From CAVZLD01 sp964522605 (GTDB lineage: Bacteria; Planctomycetota; Planctomycetia; Pirellulales; Pirellulaceae), in the NCBI GenBank assembly GCA_964522605.1, contig CAZFWV010000253.1:1-9964 (forward strand): DNA of 9,964 bases, in the 5' to 3' direction. Of this stretch, positions 6,414 through 9,964 are shown piece by piece; positions within the stretch are counted from its first letter, which is position 1; each line of letters begins with the position of its first letter. The notes under the pieces are model-generated. The model was not told the DNA's origin. It worked only from the letters and a program-made list of their open reading frames with translations, and did no database searches. A program made the position numbers and the translations under genes.

Positions 6414-6743
6414 TTGTCGATGATGGCACATCAACCTAATGCCCGGAATCTTCAAGAGCTAAAGGACTTCGTTTATCAAACCCTCTGTGCCCACGAGAAA
6501 CTTGAAGTTGGCATCTTCCCGATGACGGAAAAGGTGTTGACCCGTAATGCGAGACCCTGCGGAATCTACTTCTGTCTGCATGGTCCTCGAAGCGTTCGTT
6601 TCACGGCAATCTGGGATACCGAACGGAATACGGTGCTGTTCTACGGAGCAACGGGCGAACGCTACCAGAAATTGCGGCTGATGGCCGCACCCGCCTGGAA
6701 TGCCCAACCGGCGAACAACCAATTCAGTCGGCGCGCGGGTTAA
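6414..6743 (+). CDS. Small protein of unknown function preceding csrA
   Basis: A 109-residue soluble protein without signal peptide or membrane segment. The N-terminal half is helical and acidic (LQELKDFVYQTLCAHEKLE, 13-31). It is followed by FPMTEKVL (35-42) and a strongly patterned beta region: RPCGIYFCLHGPRSVRFTAIWD (47-68), then NTVLFYGATGERYQK (72-86). The tail (88-109) looks disordered. Cysteines occur at 25, 49 and 54, without a classic zinc spacing. The start decision is open: AGGGAG at 6402-6407 lies 6 bases before TTG at 6414, but ATG codons follow at 6420 and 6423 (12 and 15 bases away), so the protein may be two or three residues shorter. csrA follows after 42 bases on the same strand, suggesting co-transcription. 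I have the impression that this protein occurs mainly in planctomycetes, but that is unverified. No function is proposed. Confidence 0.8.
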   Translation: MSMMAHQPNARNLQELKDFVYQTLCAHEKLEVGIFPMTEKVLTRNARPCGIYFCLHGPRSVRFTAIWDTERNTVLFYGATGERYQKLRLMAAPAWNAQPANNQFSRRAG

Positions 6744-6785
6744 ACTCAAAAAAACTCCATTCCTATCGGGAGGGAAGGGCGGAAC
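6744..6785 (+). promoter_or_regulatory. csrA ribosome-binding region with clustered GGA motifs
   Basis: The 42-base spacer has an A-rich stretch followed by a purine block at 6768-6784 that carries three GGA triplets. AGGGA at 6771-6775 fits the ANGGA core bound by CsrA. CTCC at 6755-6758 can pair with GGAG at 6769-6772. Binding by CsrA here would block ribosome access, a known mode of autoregulation in other bacteria; for this genome it is inference. Confidence 0.4.
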
Positions 6786-6959
6786 ATGTTGGTTCTTTCT
6801 CGGAAGAAGAACGAGAAAATCATGCTGGGGGACTCGATCGAGATCACGATCGTTCGGGTAAGCGACAGCCAAGTGCGTCTGGGAATCCAAGCCCCCTCCA
6901 ACGTGACAGTTTTACGGACGGAACTCACGGACAAGGAACCGCCGACGACCAAGTCGTGA
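6786..6959 (+). CDS. csrA: Carbon storage regulator CsrA
   Basis: A 57-residue CsrA/RsmA protein, a small dimeric RNA-binding regulator that binds GGA motifs in mRNA leaders and alters translation or stability. The protein begins MLVLSRKKNEKIMLGDSIEI and contains VRLGIQAPSNVTVLRTEL (30-47). The key RNA-contact residues L4, R6 and R44 are present; residue 7 is Lys where many CsrA proteins have Arg. Length is typical, and the tail (48-57) is polar. The ATG lies directly after a purine-rich ribosome site containing three GGA triplets (6769-6771, 6773-6775, 6781-6783), one of them within the CsrA-like core AGGGA, which fits autoregulation. It follows the unknown gene at 6414 by 42 bases and is followed by hairpins and a strong terminator. 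No fliW or flagellar gene is nearby. Confidence 0.95.
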   Translation: MLVLSRKKNEKIMLGDSIEITIVRVSDSQVRLGIQAPSNVTVLRTELTDKEPPTTKS

Positions 6960-7012
6960 ATCCCCCAGAGCAATTCGACGGTCCGTGATTGACCGGTCAC
7001 CGAATTCCCAAG

Positions 7013-7068
7013 CCGCGCGGCACCCGCGCGGTTCCATCGAAAGGCCATCGTCTCCGAATACGAGACGA
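7013..7068 (+). repeat. Two hairpins in the csrA 3' untranslated region
   Basis: The first is CCGCGCGG at 7013-7020, repeated at 7024-7031 with a 3-base spacer; the octamer is its own reverse complement, so the copies form an 8-base stem, extendable by G-T and A-T. The second is TCGTCTC at 7048-7054 with GAGACGA at 7062-7068, a 7-base stem with a 7-base loop. Neither is followed by a T-run. They precede the terminator at 7085 and may protect the mRNA 3' end. Confidence 0.5.
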
Positions 7069-7084
7069 CGTGCCGAAATGAAAA

Positions 7085-7118
7085 CAGGGCACCCGTTGAG
7101 GGTGCCCTGCGTTTTTTT
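7085..7118 (+). terminator. Rho-independent terminator of csrA, possibly bidirectional
   Basis: A perfect 10-base stem, CAGGGCACCC (7085-7094) with GGGTGCCCTG (7100-7109), has a 5-base loop GTTGA, then CG and seven T (7112-7118). On the minus strand the stem is followed by TTTTCATTTC, so it could also weakly terminate the convergent small gene ending at 7168. Confidence 0.93.
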
Positions 7119-7167
7119 CTCACCACGCGCAGGCAGCGATCTGCCCGAACGCTACCGGACGATGTCG

Positions 7168-7398
7168 CTACTCGCGAGGACGAACCGCGCCCGTCAGACC
7201 GCTGTAGTCCGAGCGGTCATCGACATGCCATAGCGGATGGCCGAGTTCAACCCGACGACGGAGAGTCTCGATCTTCTCCGCCGAACCAGCCGGAGCACTC
7301 GTCGCCTCGAACTCCGAGGAGGCTTCCGGACAAAAATCTTCGTCATGGCCATACTTCAAAATGGCCTCAAATACATTCCTTACATTCCCAGACTGCAT
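7168..7398 (-). CDS. Small acidic protein of unknown function, convergent to csrA
   Basis: A 76-residue protein. The ATG at 7398-7396 is preceded by GGAGGAAG with about 10 bases of spacing. An in-frame GTG at 7461 is less likely, because the region between is AT-rich and promoter-like. The N-terminal part (VRNVFEAILKYGHDEDF, 6-22) looks helical, the middle (23-40) is low-complexity S/A/E, and the C-terminal part is dense and specific: AEKIETLRRRVELGHPLWH (40-58), then DDRSDYSGLTG (60-70). Such a conserved-looking tail in a small protein suggests a genuine gene, and I have the impression of having seen this tail in other planctomycete proteins, but no function is known to me. It runs convergently towards the csrA terminator; the stop is 50 bases from the T-run. 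No signal peptide or membrane segment is visible. Confidence 0.65.
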   Translation of the reverse strand: MQSGNVRNVFEAILKYGHDEDFCPEASSEFEATSAPAGSAEKIETLRRRVELGHPLWHVDDRSDYSGLTGAVRPRE

Positions 7399-7560
7399 GG
7401 AACCAATCTTCCTCCACTCCGAAAAAACAATAAAACACAGTGATTGTATGGATCCGGTCACTCAACTCCTGGAGCGTCCCCTCGTTCAGTCACTAGGAAA
7501 ACGCGGCCGTAAAACCAAGAGCCAGAGGCCGTGAAGCGATATACTTCAATGGTGGCGGGA

Positions 7561-7581
7561 TCTCGCACCCCGGGTGCGAGA
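7561..7581. repeat. 21-base inverted repeat, arms TCTCGCACCC / GGGTGCGAGA
   Basis: Arms of 10 bases (7561-7570 and 7572-7581) flank a single central C, a perfect dyad. As RNA it would be a 9-base stem with a CCG loop. No T-run follows on either strand. If the promoter at 7604-7631 is real, it lies about 15 bases into the leader of the 7398 gene. It could be an operator, a leader hairpin or a dispersed palindromic repeat. Confidence 0.6.
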
Positions 7582-7603
7582 CGTACGAGGGTGCAAACAC
7601 GTG

Positions 7604-7631
7604 ATTATTGTCTCCCCCTGCCCGAAGTCAA
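7604..7631 (-). promoter_or_regulatory. Candidate sigma70-type promoter reading toward the 7398 gene
   Basis: On the minus strand, TTGACT (7631-7626; five of six to TTGACA) is followed by a 16-base spacer and AATAAT (7609-7604; five of six to TATAAT). Transcription would begin near 7597 and give a leader of about 200 bases containing the palindrome at 7561-7581. A second -10-like TACAAT lies at 7448-7443, without a good -35. Confidence 0.45.
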
Positions 7632-7782
7632 TCCTTTTGGTCCGCTTTCCGCGCGATTTCGCCGAACGGCGACTTCCCCGAGAAACAGTGATCCTGGTCC
7701 GGCAAACGAGGCAGTCAAGAAAAAACTAAACAACGGTCCGGATTCCCGGGTCTCGGAAGTTTGTCACGTGGAGGAACGAACG

Positions 7783-8223
7783 ATGATCTGGATCCAAGAA
7801 GAGCTCACGCTGCCCCCCTATCGACGCGGGTTTCACCTGATCACACCCGCGGTGCTGAATGCCGTTCCAACGGTTCATCGGATTCGCATCGGGATCCTGC
7901 ATGTTTTCCTGCAGCACACCTCGGCATCACTCACACTGAATGAAAATGCGGATCCGGACGTTCAGGTGGATCTCGAAATGGCCACGTCGCGGATCGTTCC
8001 CGAGGCCTTCCCGTACGTTCACACATTGGAAGGCCGCGACGACATGCCGGCCCACGTCAAGTGCTCTTTACTGGGCAGCTCGCTCACAATTCCCCTGGCG
8101 AATGGGCGCCCCCGCCTGGGAATCTGGCAGGGAATCTACCTCTGCGAGCATCGGCATCAGGCGTCGGCTCGACACTTGGTCATTACCGCCTTTGGGGTGG
8201 GCAGCGACGAGGCAGCCTCCTGA
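7783..8223 (+). CDS. yjbQ: YjbQ family protein (UPF0047, secondary thiamine-phosphate synthase-like)
   Basis: A 146-residue single-domain protein of the YjbQ/UPF0047 family, matching the usual length of about 135-150. The conserved core is LHVFLQHTSASLTLNENADP (39-58), with H45, N53, E54, N55 and D57 at the family's metal/active-site positions. DDMPAHVKCSLLGSSLTIP (86-104, H91) and RLGIWQGIYLCEHR (111-124, H123) follow. E. coli YjbQ shows weak thiamine-phosphate synthase activity, but the physiological role is unsettled. It should be cytoplasmic. The ATG at 7783 has GGAGG 8 bases upstream and begins exactly where the family does; the open frame upstream to 7531 is not used. The gene ends 25 bases from the convergent holB stop, with no visible terminator between. 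Confidence 0.93.
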   Translation: MIWIQEELTLPPYRRGFHLITPAVLNAVPTVHRIRIGILHVFLQHTSASLTLNENADPDVQVDLEMATSRIVPEAFPYVHTLEGRDDMPAHVKCSLLGSSLTIPLANGRPRLGIWQGIYLCEHRHQASARHLVITAFGVGSDEAAS

Positions 8224-8248
8224 TTGGTAAATGGCGAGGCATCCGTGC

Positions 8249-9313
8249 TCAGCGACTGCGAACCGCGGGTCCGGCGGACACCGCGGAGTTCAGTGGGAAA
8301 AGGTCGTCGATCCAACATTCGATCAGCGTGGCGAGATTCGCGTTGGCATCGATTTGGACGAGCGCATCCGAACAGCGGTCGATGCGGCGCGCATCGTCTT
8401 CGACGCAATCACTGGTTGTCCCCTCGAAAGACGACTCCGATCCGGGCGGCATTGCTCCCACTCGAGCGAACAAGCGTTGGCGATAGAACAACAGGAACAG
8501 GCGGACGATCCACCGTAGTCGGTCCCGACGAACGGGCGTCGTCGAACCGGCGGCCTCCACGAATTCGAGGGTCCATTTCGCCAGCTCCTGAGTGTCGACC
8601 GAGGCTTGGCTAAGCCGTGCCCGCAAGGCATCCCAGAAACCCGCCCACTCGGCACCGGCGAACTGGGCGGCCTGCTCCAGGCTCCCATCGGCAAGCTGGA
8701 CCAGGTCTTGAGTCGGCTGCCCCTCGGCCAGGATTGCATTCTGCTGCAGATACGACTCGACGAACTCATCGGACAGCCGTTGAAAGCGAACGACCTGGCA
8801 GCGGGAGCGAATCGTGGGCAGTTGGCGCTGCAGACTGGTCCCGATCAAGATCAGGACGGACCCCGGCGGCGGCTCCTCGAGCGTCTTGAGCAGGCAATTG
8901 GCACCCTCCGGGTTCAGGTAGTCGGCGTCATCGATGATCGCGACTCGGCGCCGGCCCACCGACGGCTTCAGGGCCAAGCGATGGCAGAGGCCCTCCTGAG
9001 ACCGGTGCTCGCGATCTCCGATGAACAACTCCACTGGAATGACGGCTTTACCCGGGGGACGCGAGACGACGTCGACATCCGGGTGGCTGCCCGCATGGAT
9101 TTGCTGACACGCGGAACACGCGAGGCACGGTTCCAGTGCAGTTTCCGGTCGAGTTTCACACAACAGAGCTTGGGCCAATCGGACGGCGAACAGCCTTTTT
9201 CCGACCCCGGGCGGTCCAATGAACAGAAACGAACTGGCCAGGCGTCCCTGCGCCACGCTGCGCCGAAACTGCTCAACAACCTGATCATGCCCCTCGACAC
9301 CACACCAGACCAT
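8249..9313 (-). CDS. holB: DNA polymerase III delta-prime subunit (clamp loader)
   Basis: A 354-residue AAA+ protein of the DnaX/HolB group; delta-prime is the rigid stator of the clamp loader that places the beta clamp on DNA. The Walker A-like loop is GPPGVGKR (33-40), with Lys39 kept but Arg40 where Ser/Thr is needed, as expected of a subunit that need not hydrolyse ATP. A four-cysteine zinc module lies at C52, C63, C66 and C69 (EPCLACSACQQIHAG). Walker B-like VAIIDDADYLN is at 124-134, the LLKTLEEPPP stretch at 141-150, the sensor-1 region ILIGTS at 155-160, and the SRC arginine-finger motif (S170-R171-C172) in TIRSRCQ. The C-terminal helical domain (about 220-340) is less conserved, as is usual. 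The start ATG shares one base with the tmk stop (TGATG), so translation is probably coupled. tmk-holB adjacency is common in bacteria. Confidence 0.93.
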   Translation of the reverse strand: MVWCGVEGHDQVVEQFRRSVAQGRLASSFLFIGPPGVGKRLFAVRLAQALLCETRPETALEPCLACSACQQIHAGSHPDVDVVSRPPGKAVIPVELFIGDREHRSQEGLCHRLALKPSVGRRRVAIIDDADYLNPEGANCLLKTLEEPPPGSVLILIGTSLQRQLPTIRSRCQVVRFQRLSDEFVESYLQQNAILAEGQPTQDLVQLADGSLEQAAQFAGAEWAGFWDALRARLSQASVDTQELAKWTLEFVEAAGSTTPVRRDRLRWIVRLFLLFYRQRLFARVGAMPPGSESSFEGTTSDCVEDDARRIDRCSDALVQIDANANLATLIECWIDDLFPLNSAVSAGPAVRSR

Positions 9314-9936
9314 CAGATCATCCCCCGATCGATCACGCGTTCAGCTGCTTCACACACGGCCACATGAACTTGCCGCGGATTGGCCGACGCATCAATCACC
9401 ACGATCGATTCCGGACATCGCTCCGCTTCGGCCAAGAACCCTTGTCGAACGCGCCTCAGGAACTCATTTCCACGCTGCTCCATCCGATCTGGTTCCCGGT
9501 CGCGGCGCTGGGCCGCCACCACGGGATCGAGATCCAGCAGGAACGTCAATGTCGGCGTGAGCCCGTCGGTTGCCACACGACCAACTTCGCAGAGCACGTC
9601 TCGTCCCAAGCCGCCCGCGTAACCCTGGTACGCAATGTTGGCCAACAAGAATCGATCGGCGATCACCGACTTCCGGTCCGACAAGGCGGGGCGGATCACC
9701 TCGTCCACCAATTGTGCCCGAGCGGCCATGTAGAGCAGCATCTCCGCGCGCATACCGAGAGCGATTTCCGAACGAGCCAGAAGGAGCTCTCGAATCCGTT
9801 CCCCCAGTGGCGTCGACCCCGGATCGCGACAGACCACGACCGAGTGCCCACGGCTCTGCAGCCACTCTCGGAAGAGCTGAATCTGGGTCGTCTTGCCGAC
9901 GCCATCGATCCCGTCAAAAGAAAAAAAACAGGCCAT
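9313..9936 (-). CDS. tmk: Thymidylate kinase (dTMP kinase)
   Basis: A 207-residue P-loop kinase that phosphorylates dTMP to dTDP with ATP, the usual length for the family. The P-loop FDGIDGVGKTTQ is at residues 7-18. The dTMP-binding segment reads RDPGSTPLGE (37-46), a variant of the common REPGGTPLGE. The DR motif is in VIADRFLLANIAYQG (90-104). The LID region REPDRMEQRGNEFLRRVR (147-164) is arginine-rich, and the P-loop lacks the Arg of eukaryotic-type enzymes, both pointing to the bacterial type. The ATG at 9936 starts right before the first strand; the ribosome site is weak (CGAGAC). The stop overlaps the holB start by one base. The gene lies 28 bases from the window edge, so any upstream partner or promoter is not visible. 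Confidence 0.95.
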   Translation of the reverse strand: MACFFSFDGIDGVGKTTQIQLFREWLQSRGHSVVVCRDPGSTPLGERIRELLLARSEIALGMRAEMLLYMAARAQLVDEVIRPALSDRKSVIADRFLLANIAYQGYAGGLGRDVLCEVGRVATDGLTPTLTFLLDLDPVVAAQRRDREPDRMEQRGNEFLRRVRQGFLAEAERCPESIVVIDASANPRQVHVAVCEAAERVIDRGMI

Positions 9937-9964
9937 GATCGTCTCGCAGCAGACTTTTGTTCTG

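Larger units (their letters stand above)
7399..7782. other. Non-coding spacer between the 7398 gene and yjbQ
   Basis: This 384-base stretch separates two divergent genes. I see no convincing gene in it. An open frame continuous with yjbQ from 7531 lacks any YjbQ-like sequence before 7783. It holds the candidate minus-strand promoter (7604-7631), a 21-base near-perfect palindrome (7561-7581), the dyad TGAAG/CTTCA (7532-7536, 7544-7548), the dyad TCGCCG-AA-CGGCGA (7659-7672), and CACGTG at 7598-7603 and 7765-7770. Confidence 0.55.

Noticed and set aside
7531..7782. N-terminal extension of the YjbQ protein
   Set aside because: The 84 extra residues are basic and unlike the family; the ATG at 7783 has a good GGAGG site and starts where the family starts.
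8606..9367. Long plus-strand open frame (253 codons) opposite holB and the tmk end
   Set aside because: Antisense to a full-length holB with all motifs; the translation is low-complexity and resembles no family.

Overview
The window looks like ordinary chromosomal DNA of a planctomycete (Planctomycetota). The grounds are a secreted DUF1080 protein, several small proteins of a style I associate with planctomycetes, fairly high GC by eye, and a compact mix of housekeeping genes on both strands. No mobile element, tRNA, rRNA or CRISPR array is visible. A run of exactly 100 N (2687-2786) is a scaffold join, so linkage across it is assumed rather than shown.

Left part (1-2628, all minus strand): a truncated DUF1080 secreted protein (GTG start at 362). 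Upstream of it lies a 292-base spacer with two clusters of 10-base-phased CGCGGA hexamers. Next is a two-gene operon: a UDP-glucuronate decarboxylase (uxs, UDP-xylose synthesis) followed by a UDP-glucuronate 4-epimerase-type protein (UDP-galacturonate synthesis).

Middle (2829-6078): a plus-strand fusion of an O6-alkylguanine-DNA alkyltransferase-like domain to endonuclease V. It overlaps tail to tail by 11 bases a minus-strand nucleotide-sugar 6-dehydrogenase of the WbpA type. A secreted protein of unknown function diverges from the dehydrogenase. The three sugar-nucleotide enzymes suggest a uronic acid/pentose precursor supply for envelope polysaccharide, although the dehydrogenase subtype predicts UDP-GlcNAc rather than UDP-glucose as substrate.

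CsrA region (6079-7398): a 335-base non-coding stretch rich in inverted repeats precedes a small protein of unknown function and csrA, a 57-residue RNA-binding global regulator. In that leader, two GAGTGA and two TCACTC segments, one of them over the ribosome binding site, can pair in mutually exclusive ways. This is the best candidate here for an undescribed regulatory element. A strong terminator lies between csrA and a convergent 76-residue protein gene, which has a good sigma70-like promoter about 200 bases upstream of its start.

Right part (7783-9936): a YjbQ-family protein (plus), then the minus-strand pair tmk-holB (thymidylate kinase and DNA polymerase III delta-prime), coupled by a TGATG stop/start overlap. 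Function calls rest on motifs recognised by eye; no database search was run.
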